From Clostridia bacterium (GTDB taxonomy: Bacteria > Bacillota > DSM-521 > Neomoorellales > SLTJ01): a DNA stretch of 56,595 nt. Within the stretch, counting starts at the first letter, position 1, and each line of letters starts with the position of its first letter. Below are positions 17,961 to 26,183 of the stretch, piece after piece. The DNA is taken from NCBI GenBank assembly GCA_024653205.1, contig JANLFO010000017.1, forward strand, positions 1 to 56,595. The letters are read 5' to 3'. The translations under genes and the position numbers were made by a program. Under the pieces are notes generated by a model, which saw only the letters and a program-made list of their open reading frames with translations, had not been told where the DNA came from and made no database searches.

Positions 17961-18992
17961 GTGAAAGAAGTCCTCCGCAAGCTTAGCCAGAGGCAGGAAC
18001 TGAGCCAGGAAGATATCGACGGGGTGGTTGACGGCCTTCTGGAAGACCGTTTCACCTCCGCGCAGGTGGCGGGCTTTCTCATGGGTCTGCTCATGAAGGG
18101 GCCGACCACGGCGGAAATAGCCGCCATTGCCCGGGCCATGCGGCGGGTGTGCGTGGTGATCCGGCCCCGGGTGGAGGGAGAACTGACCGACACCTGCGGG
18201 ACCGGCGGCGGGCTCACCACCTTCAACGTGAGCACGGCCAACGCCCTGCTCTCGGCCGCCGCCGGGGTGAGAATTGCCAAGCACGGCTCGCGATCCATAT
18301 CCGCCTCCTCGGGAAGCGCCGACGTTCTGGAAGCCCTGGGCATACCGGTGGAGCTAGAACCGCACCAGGCGGAACGGCTCATCGAAGACGTGGGCTTTTC
18401 CTTTCTCTACGCTCCCAACTTTCACCCGGTAATGATGAAGGTCTTCGGGCCCGAGAGCGACCTGGGGATCAAGACCGTGTTCTTCACCGTCATCGGCCCT
18501 CTGATCAACCCGGCCGGGGCCAGGTGTCACGTGCTGGGCGTGTACCGGCCGGATCTGGTGGAGCAGGTGGCAGAGGTGGCGCTGGAGGTGGGACTGAGCC
18601 ACGCCATGGTGGTGCACGGCCTGGACGGGGTGGACGAGATTTCGCTGCTGGGCGAAACCCGGGTGGCGGAGGTCAGGAACGGGCGGATAGAGCACTATAC
18701 CGTGTGCCCCGAGGACTTCGGGTTCTCCCGCTGCCACCTGGATGAAGTTCGCGGCGGCCCGCCGGAGTACAACGCCCGGGTTATCCTGGACGTGTTCACC
18801 GGCCGGGATTCCGGTCCCAGGCGGGACATGATACTGCTCAACGCCGCCGCCACCCTGGTGGTGGCGGGCAAGGCGGAATCCCTGGAGAAAGGCGTGGCCC
18901 TGGCGCGCCGGACGCTGGAGTCGGGCGAGGCCCTGGCCAAGCTGGAGGAGATAAGAGCCCGGGCCCAGGAACTGAGGAGAGATGCGGCTTGA
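17961..18992 (+). CDS. trpD: anthranilate phosphoribosyltransferase (variant)
   Basis: A 343-residue glycosyltransferase family 3 protein, expected to join anthranilate and PRPP. It has CGTGG near residue 78, FNVSTANA, KHGSRSISASSGSADVLEAL near residue 105, and the metal pair in GVDEIS. Unusual points: KHGN is KHGS, the Asp after CGTGG is missing, and the HPxMKxVxxxRxxLGxRT stretch reads KVFGPESDLGIKT, so the Arg that binds the anthranilate carboxylate in studied TrpD enzymes aligns with Glu. GTG at 17961 follows GGGAAGGGGAAG; longer reading upstream would run through the attenuator. The Trp-type leader supports a tryptophan link. Confidence 0.75.
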   Translation: MKEVLRKLSQRQELSQEDIDGVVDGLLEDRFTSAQVAGFLMGLLMKGPTTAEIAAIARAMRRVCVVIRPRVEGELTDTCGTGGGLTTFNVSTANALLSAAAGVRIAKHGSRSISASSGSADVLEALGIPVELEPHQAERLIEDVGFSFLYAPNFHPVMMKVFGPESDLGIKTVFFTVIGPLINPAGARCHVLGVYRPDLVEQVAEVALEVGLSHAMVVHGLDGVDEISLLGETRVAEVRNGRIEHYTVCPEDFGFSRCHLDEVRGGPPEYNARVILDVFTGRDSGPRRDMILLNAAATLVVAGKAESLEKGVALARRTLESGEALAKLEEIRARAQELRRDAA

Positions 18993-19747
18993 ACCTGCCC
19001 GACGCCATTCTGCGTACCCGGGGACGGGGAGCGGTGCCGGTAATCGCCGAGGTCAAGCGGCTGATACCCAAGCTGGCCGCCGAGGCCGGGCGGGGCCCGG
19101 ACGGGCGGGACGCCGGCCGTCTTGCGGAATGTTACCGCCGGGGCGGGGCCTGCGGGATCTCCCTGGTCACCGAGCGCCGCCACTTCGGAGGCCGGCCGGA
19201 AGAGGACGTTCCTTTGGTTCTCCGGTCCACGCCCCTGCCGCTCCTGATTAAGGACTTCATCTCCGAAGCCGCGCAGGTAGACTGCTATGCCCGCCTGGTG
19301 ACCTCGGTCGACCCGGCCTGCCTGGGCCGGGTGAGCCTGCTGCTCATAGCCCACCGGGTGGGAGACGATTTGCCGGAACTGCTGGAGCGCGTCCACTCCT
19401 GGGGCATGCTGGCCCTGGTGGAAACCAGGGGGCCGGAAGACCTGCCCCTGATTGCCGGCGCCGAACCGTGGCTGGTGGGGATAAACAACAAGGACATAGA
19501 CCGGTTGGAGGTGGGAGAAGACGGGGTGCGGATCGACAGGGAGATGCTGGCTCCCTACCGGGAACTCCTGCCTCGAAGTTTGATCGTGAGCGAGAGCGGT
19601 CACCGCACTCCGGAGGACGTGCGGTGCTCCCTGAAAGCCGGGGCGGATGCGGTGCTGGCCGGCACCGCCTTCATGCTGGCCGAAGACCCGGCGGAGGCGG
19701 TGGCCGCCTTTGTGACCGCCGGGGAGGTGGCGCCGTGGTCCGGGTGA
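18989..19747 (+). CDS. trpC: indole-3-glycerol-phosphate synthase (variant)
   Basis: A 252-residue TIM-barrel protein. The catalytic positions of the family are visible: VIAEVKR (Glu, Lys), LLIKDFI (Lys), LVETRG (Glu), GINNKD (Asn) and VSESG (Ser). The usual SPSKG loop after VIAEVKR is replaced by LIPKLAAEAG, and the common RKDF is IKDF, so it is a divergent member. TTG at 18989 overlaps the trpD stop by four bases. It overlaps trpF by 13 bases. Ring closure of CdRP to indoleglycerol phosphate is the expected role; the altered loop makes a changed substrate possible. Confidence 0.72.
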   Translation: MNLPDAILRTRGRGAVPVIAEVKRLIPKLAAEAGRGPDGRDAGRLAECYRRGGACGISLVTERRHFGGRPEEDVPLVLRSTPLPLLIKDFISEAAQVDCYARLVTSVDPACLGRVSLLLIAHRVGDDLPELLERVHSWGMLALVETRGPEDLPLIAGAEPWLVGINNKDIDRLEVGEDGVRIDREMLAPYRELLPRSLIVSESGHRTPEDVRCSLKAGADAVLAGTAFMLAEDPAEAVAAFVTAGEVAPWSG

Positions 19748-20397
19748 TGGTGTGCGGCCCGCGCACCGAGGCCGAAATAGACATGCTGGCGGAGGCCGGG
19801 GTAGACGCCGTGGGGCTGATCACCGAGGTGTGGCAGCCCCTGGCCTGTAACCTGAGCCGGGAGGAGGCCCGCCGGCTGGCTGCGCGCCTGCCGCCTTTTG
19901 TGGCCGCGATCCTGGTCCTTACCGAGGAGCGGCCGGACGAGGTATGCCGGCTGGTGGAGCGCGTGCGCCCCGCCGCGGTCCAGCTCCACGGGTTCAATTC
20001 GCCCTCCCAGGTGGCGTTGCTCCGCGAGAGGCTGCCGGTGAAGATCATCAAGACCCTGCACCTCGACGGAGACCGCCTGCTGGGCGACAAGCCTCCGGAG
20101 CAGGCGGCGGCCGAGTACCTGGAGGCCGGTGCGGATGCCCTGCTCCTGGACCGCTTTCACCGGGGAAAGGTCGGCGCCACGGGTTTGGTGGTGGATTTCG
20201 TCCTGGCCCGGCGGCTGCGGCAGGCGGCGCAGCCCCGGCCCCTCATTCTCGCCGGAGGCCTGAACGCCGCCAACGTCGCCCGCGCCGTCCGCACCGTGCG
20301 CCCCTTTGGCGTAGACGTCTTCAGCGGCGTCACCACCGCGGGCCGGCTCAATCCGCGCAAGGTGCGTGCCTTCCTGCAGGCTGCCCGGCGCGCCTGA
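19735..20397 (+). CDS. trpF: phosphoribosylanthranilate isomerase (variant)
   Basis: A 220-residue TIM-barrel protein. The N-terminal VMVCG has the catalytic Cys, LLLDRFHRGKVGATG has the catalytic Asp, and LAGGLNAANV and GVDVFSGV form the C-terminal phosphate site. The usual KSPR loop after the second strand is replaced by TEVWQPLACNLS. GTG at 19735 lies 4 bases after GGGGAGGTGG inside the trpC end. It closes the three-gene trp unit; trpE, trpG, trpB and trpA are not in the window. Confidence 0.72.
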   Translation: MVRVMVCGPRTEAEIDMLAEAGVDAVGLITEVWQPLACNLSREEARRLAARLPPFVAAILVLTEERPDEVCRLVERVRPAAVQLHGFNSPSQVALLRERLPVKIIKTLHLDGDRLLGDKPPEQAAAEYLEAGADALLLDRFHRGKVGATGLVVDFVLARRLRQAAQPRPLILAGGLNAANVARAVRTVRPFGVDVFSGVTTAGRLNPRKVRAFLQAARRA

Positions 20398-20422
20398 TGC
20401 CCGCCCGGCCGGCAGAGCCATC

Positions 20423-20440
20423 GGCACGAGGGGGAACCGG
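20423..20440 (+). repeat. remnant of GTAC-hairpin repeat, copy F
   Basis: GGCACGAGGGGGAACCGG matches the conserved 3' end of the family, with one change in GTAC. No full 5' half is present. It lies between the convergent trpF and ABC permease genes. Confidence 0.55.
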
Positions 20441-20475
20441 AAGCCGAACGGCGCCGGAGCGAGCCATGGCCGCCG

Positions 20476-21606
20476 CTAGTCAAGGGTTTTTCGGAAGCGC
20501 AGTGCGGCCAGGAGGAGGGTGCCGCAGCCGAAGACCACCAGCACGGTCGCCTGGGTAAGGAGCAAGTCCAGGCCGGCGCCCTTGAGGATGATGCCGCGCA
20601 GGATCTCAAGGAAATAGGTTAGCGGTATGAGATTGCCCAGCCATCGGATCACCGCAGGCATGGCCTCCCGGGGAAAGACAAAGCCCGAGAGGAGCACGCT
20701 GGGCAGGACCAGAGCCATGGTGGCCTGCATTGCCTGGAGTTGGGTGCGCGCCACCGTGGAAATGAGCAGGCCCAACCCCAAGGCCCCCAGGAGAAAGAAA
20801 AGTGATAGTGCGGCCAGGAGGCTGACGCTGCCGGCCATTCCCATTCCGAACCAAAAGGCGCCCACCAGAAAGATCAGGGTGACGTCCACGAAGGCTATGA
20901 CCACGTAGGGGATGAGCTTGCCGATCACCAGCTCCGCGGGCCGCACCGGGGTCACGATCAGCTGCTCGAGCGTGCCCCGCTCCCGCTCGCGCACCATGGC
21001 GAAGGCGGTCAGCATCACGGTAATGTTCTGCATGATCAGGCCGATGAGCCCGGGAATGAAGAACCGGGCGCTCTCCATGTTCGGGTTGTACCAGACCTGA
21101 GGCCGCAACTCCAGGCCGCCGAGGGGGAGGCTCTTCCCGCTCCGCTCGAGCGCGGCCGCTATCGCCTTGGTCGAATGGACTCGGGCAATGAGTTCTCCGG
21201 CCTGCAGCGCGGCGCGCGCGGTGGTGGGGTCGGTTCCGTCCACGATGAACTGCACGACCGCCGTCTCCCCTCTGGCCAGGGCGCGGCCGTAGCCGGGCGG
21301 AACGACCAGGGCCGCCTTGACCTCTCCGCCGATAATCAGCCGCTCCAGTTCCGGCCGGCTTAGAGGATAGGCGGTAAAATGGAAGTACCCGGAGGCCGCG
21401 AAGGCAGAGACCAGTTCCCGGCTGGCCCGGGTCCGGTCGCCGTCCAGTACCGCGGTTTGAATCTCGTCCACGTCCATGGTCACGGTGTAGCCGAAGACAA
21501 GGAGCATCAACAGCGGGAGGGCAAAGCTGATCACCAGGCTCGGGCGGTCCCTTCTGATGTGCAGGACCTCTTTTTTGATCACCGCCCACAGTCGCGTGAC
21601 CCGCAT
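20476..21606 (-). CDS. ABC-2 type exporter permease
   Basis: A 376-residue integral membrane protein of the YbhR/YhhJ type. It has an N-terminal segment (LVISFALPLLMLLVFGYTV) near residue 23, a long extracytoplasmic domain to about residue 175, and then five hydrophobic segments including the ABC-2 block PGLIGLIMQNITVML and VRERERGTLEQLIVTPV. The start ATG overlaps the stop of the ATPase gene. With the ATPase and HlyD-like protein it should form a drug or lipophile exporter; the substrate is unknown. Confidence 0.88.
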   Translation of the reverse strand: MRVTRLWAVIKKEVLHIRRDRPSLVISFALPLLMLLVFGYTVTMDVDEIQTAVLDGDRTRASRELVSAFAASGYFHFTAYPLSRPELERLIIGGEVKAALVVPPGYGRALARGETAVVQFIVDGTDPTTARAALQAGELIARVHSTKAIAAALERSGKSLPLGGLELRPQVWYNPNMESARFFIPGLIGLIMQNITVMLTAFAMVRERERGTLEQLIVTPVRPAELVIGKLIPYVVIAFVDVTLIFLVGAFWFGMGMAGSVSLLAALSLFFLLGALGLGLLISTVARTQLQAMQATMALVLPSVLLSGFVFPREAMPAVIRWLGNLIPLTYFLEILRGIILKGAGLDLLLTQATVLVVFGCGTLLLAALRFRKTLD

Positions 21607-22364
21607 TATTCTCCGCCTCCGTGGGTCCCGAGCTCCATGGCCCTGCCCCGCCGGGTCAGTGCGATGAAAACGTCTTCCAGCAACAGTACGCCTTCGGCGG
21701 CCTTGAGTTCCCGGGGAGGCCCCGCGGCCAGGAATCGCCCGCGGTACATGAAGGCCACCCGGCTACATTGTTCCGCCTCGTCCATGTAGTGGGTGGTCAC
21801 CACTACCGTAACCCCTTGCGCCGCCAGGCCGTGAAGGATTGCCCAGAACTCGCGCCTGGAAACCGGATCTACACCCGCGGTCGGTTCGTCCAGAAAGAGC
21901 AGCGGCGGGCGGTGCACCAGCGCGCAGGCCAGGGCCACCCGCTGTTTCCAGCCGCCGGAAAGAGTATGGACCGGGGTGCGGGTTTGCGGTTCCAGACCGG
22001 TGGCGGTGACGGCCGAGGCAATCGCCTCCCCCCGCGCCTTTACGGGAACACCGTAAGCGGCGGCGTAGAACTCCAGATTCTCCCTTACCGTTAGGTCCTC
22101 ATAAAGGCTGAAACGCTGTGAGACGTACCCGATGCTTTCCTTTATGCGCTCCGGCTCCCGGGCAATGTCGTAGCCCAGTACCTCGCCCCTTCCGGCGGAG
22201 GGGCGGAGGAGGCCGCACAGCATCCTGACGGTGGTGGACTTGCCCGAGCCGTTCGGCCCGAGAAGGCCGAATATCTCGCCCTCGTCCACCCGGAAGCTGA
22301 TGTTATCTACCGCCGTCAAGTTGCCGAACCGCCGCGTCAGGCCCTCAACTACAATGGCCGCCAT
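21606..22364 (-). CDS. ABC transporter ATP-binding protein
   Basis: A 252-residue nucleotide-binding protein with Walker A GPNGSGKST near residue 36, Q-loop YVSQRFSLYEDLTV, signature LSGGWKQR near residue 137 and Walker B LLFLDEPTAGVDP. It resembles the CcmA/YbhF class that powers ABC-2 exporters. It is 5 bases after the HlyD-like gene and overlaps the permease start, so all are in one transcript. Confidence 0.93.
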   Translation of the reverse strand: MAAIVVEGLTRRFGNLTAVDNISFRVDEGEIFGLLGPNGSGKSTTVRMLCGLLRPSAGRGEVLGYDIAREPERIKESIGYVSQRFSLYEDLTVRENLEFYAAAYGVPVKARGEAIASAVTATGLEPQTRTPVHTLSGGWKQRVALACALVHRPPLLFLDEPTAGVDPVSRREFWAILHGLAAQGVTVVVTTHYMDEAEQCSRVAFMYRGRFLAAGPPRELKAAEGVLLLEDVFIALTRRGRAMELGTHGGGE

Positions 22365-22369
22365 ATCCG

Positions 22370-23404
22370 CTACTCCTCGAGCCTCACGTCTGCGGGCATG
22401 CCCGGCTTCAGCAGGCCCGCGCCTTCCTCCACCGCCACCCGCACGGCGAAGACGGTCTCGGCCCTCCCCTCGGGAGTCTGGACGTTGCGGGGGGTGAACT
22501 CCGCCTCCGCCGCGATGTGCACCACCCGTCCGGAAAACTCCTTGTCCGGGAAGGAGTCAACGGCGATTGCCGCACGTTGGTCCAGGCGGACCCGGCCGAT
22601 ATCCGGCTCGGGCACAAAGATCCTGACCCACAGGTCGTCCAGCCGGGAAATGGTGAAGGCCGGAGTTCCCTGGGCCACCGTTTCGCCCTGCTCAACCAGT
22701 CGTCCGGTTACCGTGCCCTCAACCGGCGCCCGGAGCACCGTTCGGTCCAGGTTAAGCTGCGCCAGATCCCGCGCCGCCCTCGCCTGGGCCACGGCGGCTT
22801 CCAGACTGCGTATGGTTTCTCCGGTCGTGCCGGCCCTTATCAGGTCAAGGTTGGCGCGGGCGGCTTCCGTGGCCGCCTGCCGCGCCGCCAGTTGCTCGGC
22901 CGCGCCGTCCCGCGCGTCTCGGGCGGTGTCAACCTGCTGCTGCGGAACCGCTCCCTGGGCGTGAAGCTCTTCCAGGCGCCTCAACTCCCGTTCCGCCGCG
23001 GCCAGCGCCACTTCCGCCTGCTTCTCCGCCGCCTCTGCCTGCTTCACGGCGGCCTCCGCCGCCCGAATCTGCTGCTCGCGCGATCCGGCCCGCGCCTCCG
23101 CCAGTCGGGCCTCGGCCGCCTTCAGCGCGGCCTCGGCCTGGGCCAGTTGCAGGCGGGCAGTGGAAGCGTCCAGCCGTGCCAGCACCGTACCGGGCTTTAC
23201 GCGCTCCCCCTCCGCCACCGCGACGTGCTCCACCCGGCCTGCCGCCTCAAAGGCTACCCGGACCTCGGTGGCCTCAATGTAGCCCGAAAACGTCAGCTGC
23301 CGGTGGTCGCGGCCGCCGATCGAACGGTAAAAATGGCCGAGGGCGGCGACCGCCGCCAGTACCAGGACGATCAGGACCGTCCGCGTTACCTTCCTACCGG
23401 CCAC
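22370..23404 (-). CDS. HlyD-family adaptor (membrane fusion) protein
   Basis: A 344-residue protein with one N-terminal membrane segment (VLIVLVLAAVAALGHFY), a lipoyl-like half motif (VAEGERVKPGTVLARLDAS near residue 62), a long Ala/Glu-rich alpha-helical hairpin at about residues 78-200, and the second half (LRAPVEGTVTGRLVEQGETV near residue 218). It resembles the YbhG/EmrA adaptors that link ABC-2 exporters to an outer layer. The TolC-like gene at 54766 suggests such a layer may exist in this organism. It overlaps the tetR end by 11 bases. Confidence 0.88.
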   Translation of the reverse strand: MAGRKVTRTVLIVLVLAAVAALGHFYRSIGGRDHRQLTFSGYIEATEVRVAFEAAGRVEHVAVAEGERVKPGTVLARLDASTARLQLAQAEAALKAAEARLAEARAGSREQQIRAAEAAVKQAEAAEKQAEVALAAAERELRRLEELHAQGAVPQQQVDTARDARDGAAEQLAARQAATEAARANLDLIRAGTTGETIRSLEAAVAQARAARDLAQLNLDRTVLRAPVEGTVTGRLVEQGETVAQGTPAFTISRLDDLWVRIFVPEPDIGRVRLDQRAAIAVDSFPDKEFSGRVVHIAAEAEFTPRNVQTPEGRAETVFAVRVAVEEGAGLLKPGMPADVRLEE

Positions 23405-24002
23405 GGTTTCTCACCCCGTCCAGGAAGATGGTGGTGATGGTCTCCAGCACTTCCTCTTCATCAAATCGGACGTATCTATCCCCGTCCAGAAACTCTTTCC
23501 AGATGACGAAAATGCCCAGCATGCCCACCAGACACCGCACGGCAATCTGGGGGTTCAGGGGACGCAGGCGGCCCTGTTCCTGCTGCTGACGGTAGAAGGC
23601 CTCGGCCTGGGCCGTGGCCCGCAGAATTATCTCCCTGATGAACTGGTCGCGCAGGTCGTCCCGAAAAAGCGCCTCGGCGAGGAAGACCTTCAGAAGCGGC
23701 GCGCTCTTCTTGATTACGTCCAGACGGTCGCGAAGGGCGTCCTTGAGGGCGTCCTCCTGGCTTTTGCCTTCGATACGCTCCAGAAGTGGGGGCAGCGTCT
23801 CCATTACCAGGGAGACGACGAGATTGAGCAGCAGCTCCTTCTTGGTGGGAAAGTAGCGGAAGATCGTGCCCTCGGCCACCCCCGCCTCCCGGGCGATTTC
23901 TGCGGTAGTGCTTCGCTCAAAACCCTTGCGGGCAAAGACCCGCCCCGCCGCAGCCAGGATTTCCGCACGGCGATCGGTGGACGGCTTCCTGGGGACCACC
24001 AT
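23394..24002 (-). CDS. TetR-family transcriptional regulator
   Basis: A 202-residue regulator with an N-terminal helix-turn-helix (STTAEIAREAGVAEGTIFRYF at about residues 33-53, then the conserved FPTKKELL) and a ligand-binding C-terminal domain. ATG at 24002 follows AAAGAGGG; a GTG at 24029 is in frame but lies in the operator, so it is less likely. It is the first gene of the exporter operon and probably represses it, released by a transported compound. Confidence 0.88.
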   Translation of the reverse strand: MVVPRKPSTDRRAEILAAAGRVFARKGFERSTTAEIAREAGVAEGTIFRYFPTKKELLLNLVVSLVMETLPPLLERIEGKSQEDALKDALRDRLDVIKKSAPLLKVFLAEALFRDDLRDQFIREIILRATAQAEAFYRQQQEQGRLRPLNPQIAVRCLVGMLGIFVIWKEFLDGDRYVRFDEEEVLETITTIFLDGVRNRGR

Positions 24003-24016
24003 TATACCCTCTTTCA

Positions 24017-24030
24017 AGTGAGTACTCACT
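24017..24030. promoter_or_regulatory. TetR operator (perfect 14-base palindrome)
   Basis: AGTGAGTACTCACT is its own reverse complement. It sits at the predicted transcription start of the tetR-exporter operon, a position that would block initiation. Confidence 0.75.
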
Positions 24031-24037
24031 CATCAAT

Positions 24038-24066
24038 ACTATAGAGCACTCCTCCCGGCCCGTCAA
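24038..24066 (-). promoter_or_regulatory. promoter of tetR-exporter operon
   Basis: Read on the - strand: -35 TTGACG (24066-24061), a 17-base spacer, and -10 TATAGT (24043-24038). The start of transcription would be near 24031, next to the palindrome, leaving a leader of about 30 bases. Confidence 0.75.
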
Positions 24067-24174
24067 GACCGATTCGGGTCGAATCGGGATCCACGTCGCA
24101 TTCTACGCGCTGGCAATAGCATTGTTACTGTCTTCCCTTTTTGTATCAGCTGGTACGCATTTCCGGCTTCTTCA

Positions 24175-24303
24175 ATGGTATTGGTCTTGCCGGGTATTGG
24201 TCTGCTGCTGTTTCTAATACTGAACATGCGCCGCCTGCTTGGGCCTGACACCGACCCGGTTGCCGTAGGCCTTGCGGTGAGCGCCGGCTTGGTGTTATCA
24301 TAA
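24175..24303 (+). CDS. possible small membrane peptide or gene remnant
   Basis: An open frame of 42 codons begins MVLVLPGIGLLLFLILNM, a clear membrane segment, but has no Shine-Dalgarno sequence. Just upstream (about 24098-24209) another frame encodes a second hydrophobic stretch (FYALAIALLLSSLFVSAG) that stops in the overlap. Together they look like a two-segment membrane protein broken by a frameshift. The sequence is AT-richer than its surroundings. Weak evidence. Confidence 0.25.
   Translation: MVLVLPGIGLLLFLILNMRRLLGPDTDPVAVGLAVSAGLVLS
24272..24301 (+). promoter_or_regulatory. possible promoter of his operon
   Basis: TTGCGG (24272-24277), an 18-base spacer and TATCAT (24296-24301) lie 36 bases before hisZ. 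The gap from tetR to hisZ (24003-24337) otherwise holds the tetR control region and the possible small membrane frame. Confidence 0.35.
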
Positions 24304-24337
24304 GTAAGAATTCCTACGAGAGGAAGCCGTTTCTGCC

Positions 24338-25480
24338 ATGAGCACGGAGCTCTTCTGTCGCCTGCCGGCCGGCATGAGGGACTGCCTCCCTCCCGAGGCG
24401 GAGCGGCGCCGCCGCCTTACCCAGCTTCTGGCCGACCTCTTCGACCGCTGGGCCTATCAGGAGATACTTACCCCCACTCTCGAGCGCCAGGAAGTGTTCG
24501 CCGAGGAAGGGAGACGGGTTTTCCAATTCGCCGACGAGGGCGAGCTGGTGGTCCTGCGGCCGGAGATAACCGCCGCCGTGGCCCGGGTAGTGGCCACCTA
24601 TTACCGCGATGCACCCAGACCCCTGCGCTTTTTTTATGCCGGCAACGTTTTTCGCCGGGACCCGCCCCAGGCGGGCCGCCTGCGGGAATTCGGTCAGGCC
24701 GGAGTGGAACTCCTGGGAGTGCGCAACCCCTGGGCCGACGCCGAGGTCATAGCCCTGGCCATCGAGGCCCTGCGGGAGAGCGGGCTTAAGGAATTCCGGC
24801 TGGGCATGGGTCAGGTTCAGGTTACCCTGGGAATGCTGAAGGAGTTGGGCCTGAGCCCCGAAGCGGAGGAGGAGCTGAAGCAGGCCCTGGCCGCACGGGA
24901 CTATGTGGCTCTGGAGACCTCGGCCTCCCGCTACCGTGTCGTGGATAAGGTGGAAGCTCTGATGGCCCTGCGCGGGGGCCGCGAGGTGCTGGAGCGGGCG
25001 CGCTCCCTGGCCGCGAGTTCCGAGGCGAGGTTTGGCCTGGAGGGCCTGGCCCAGGTGTGGGAGGCCCTGGAGGCCGCCGGGCTGGCCGAGTATCTCTTCC
25101 TGGACCTGGCACTGCTCCGGGACTTCCAGTATTATACGGGTGTGGTCTTCGAAGGCTACGCCGCCGGTCTGGGCTTCCCGGTTCTGGGCGGGGGCCGCTA
25201 CGACCAGCTCCTGTACCGCTACGGGCTGGACCTGCCGGCCACGGGTTTTGCCCTGGGGCTGGAACGGCTGCTGAGCGCCCTGCCCGAAGCGGCCGGACCC
25301 GGCCCCCAGGATCAAGCGGTGCTGGTGGCGGGCCGGAGGCTGGACCTGGTTCTGGCCCGGGCGCAGGAACTGCGCCGGGAGGGCCGGCGGGTGGAGATGG
25401 ACCTGGAGCACCGCACCCGGGAAGAGGCGGAGGCTTACGCCGCCGGCCGGGGACGGTTGCCGCTTGAATGGGTAGGATGA
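24338..25480 (+). CDS. hisZ: ATP phosphoribosyltransferase regulatory subunit
   Basis: A 380-residue protein related to histidyl-tRNA synthetase but lacking its anticodon domain. It contains RLPAGMRDCLPPEA, VLRPEITAAVARVVA (motif 2 region) and GGRYDQLLYRYG. HisZ is needed by short-form HisG, which is encoded next door, and carries histidine feedback control. ATG at 24338 follows GAGAGGAAG. First gene of the his operon. Confidence 0.9.
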   Translation: MSTELFCRLPAGMRDCLPPEAERRRRLTQLLADLFDRWAYQEILTPTLERQEVFAEEGRRVFQFADEGELVVLRPEITAAVARVVATYYRDAPRPLRFFYAGNVFRRDPPQAGRLREFGQAGVELLGVRNPWADAEVIALAIEALRESGLKEFRLGMGQVQVTLGMLKELGLSPEAEEELKQALAARDYVALETSASRYRVVDKVEALMALRGGREVLERARSLAASSEARFGLEGLAQVWEALEAAGLAEYLFLDLALLRDFQYYTGVVFEGYAAGLGFPVLGGGRYDQLLYRYGLDLPATGFALGLERLLSALPEAAGPGPQDQAVLVAGRRLDLVLARAQELRREGRRVEMDLEHRTREEAEAYAAGRGRLPLEWVG

Positions 25481-25520
25481 AGCCGGCCGGGGTGCCGAAT
25501 ACCCTGGCATGTGGGAAGGG

Positions 25521-26183
25521 ATGATATTGCTTACCATTGCTCTATCCAAGGGCCGCCTGGCCCCGGAAACCCTGGCGCTTCTGGCCCGGGCCGGGCTGCC
25601 GGTGGGGGACCTCTCGGAGGACGACCGCCGGCTGCTCATCGAGTACCCGGGCGCCGGCATCCGCTATCTCTGGTGCCGGCCGACGGACGTGCCGGTTTAC
25701 GTGGAGTACGGGGCCGCCGACCTGGGCGTCGCCGGAAAGGACAGTCTCCTGGAAAGCGGAGCGGAGGTAGTGGAACTGGCCGACCTGCGGTTCGGCTTCT
25801 GCCGCCTGGTGGTGGCCGTGCCGCGGCGGCTGTGGGAAGAAGCCGGGGGAGAAGAGGGGTTCAGCCTGCGCCTGCTGCAGGGGCGGCGGGCGGCCACCAA
25901 GTTCCCGCGGGTGGCGGAAACCTACTTTCGTTCTCTGGGCCTGCAGGTAGAGATCATACGGCTGCACGGCAACATAGAGCTGGCTCCCCAGGTGGGCCTG
26001 GCGGACCTGATCGTGGATCTGGTATCCTCGGGCAAGACCCTGGCCGCCAACGACCTCCTGGCCGTGGCCGAGATAGCCGCCTGCACGGCCAGGCTGGTGG
26101 CCAACCGGGCCAGCTTCCACCTGCAGCACGAGCAGCTTCGGCAGGTGGTGGCCGGCCTCAAGGCGAGTACCCAAACAGGGTAA
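25521..26183 (+). CDS. hisG: ATP phosphoribosyltransferase, short form
   Basis: First step of histidine synthesis, joining ATP and PRPP. About 220 residues, so without the C-terminal regulatory domain of long HisG, which agrees with an adjacent hisZ. It has ALSKGRL at the N terminus, YGAADLGVAGKD near residue 63 and the PRPP motif DLIVDLVSSGKTLAANDL near residue 160. The start may be ATG 25521 or TTG 25527: GGGAAGGG touches the ATG but is 6 bases from the TTG. Confidence 0.93.
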   Translation: MILLTIALSKGRLAPETLALLARAGLPVGDLSEDDRRLLIEYPGAGIRYLWCRPTDVPVYVEYGAADLGVAGKDSLLESGAEVVELADLRFGFCRLVVAVPRRLWEEAGGEEGFSLRLLQGRRAATKFPRVAETYFRSLGLQVEIIRLHGNIELAPQVGLADLIVDLVSSGKTLAANDLLAVAEIAACTARLVANRASFHLQHEQLRQVVAGLKASTQTG

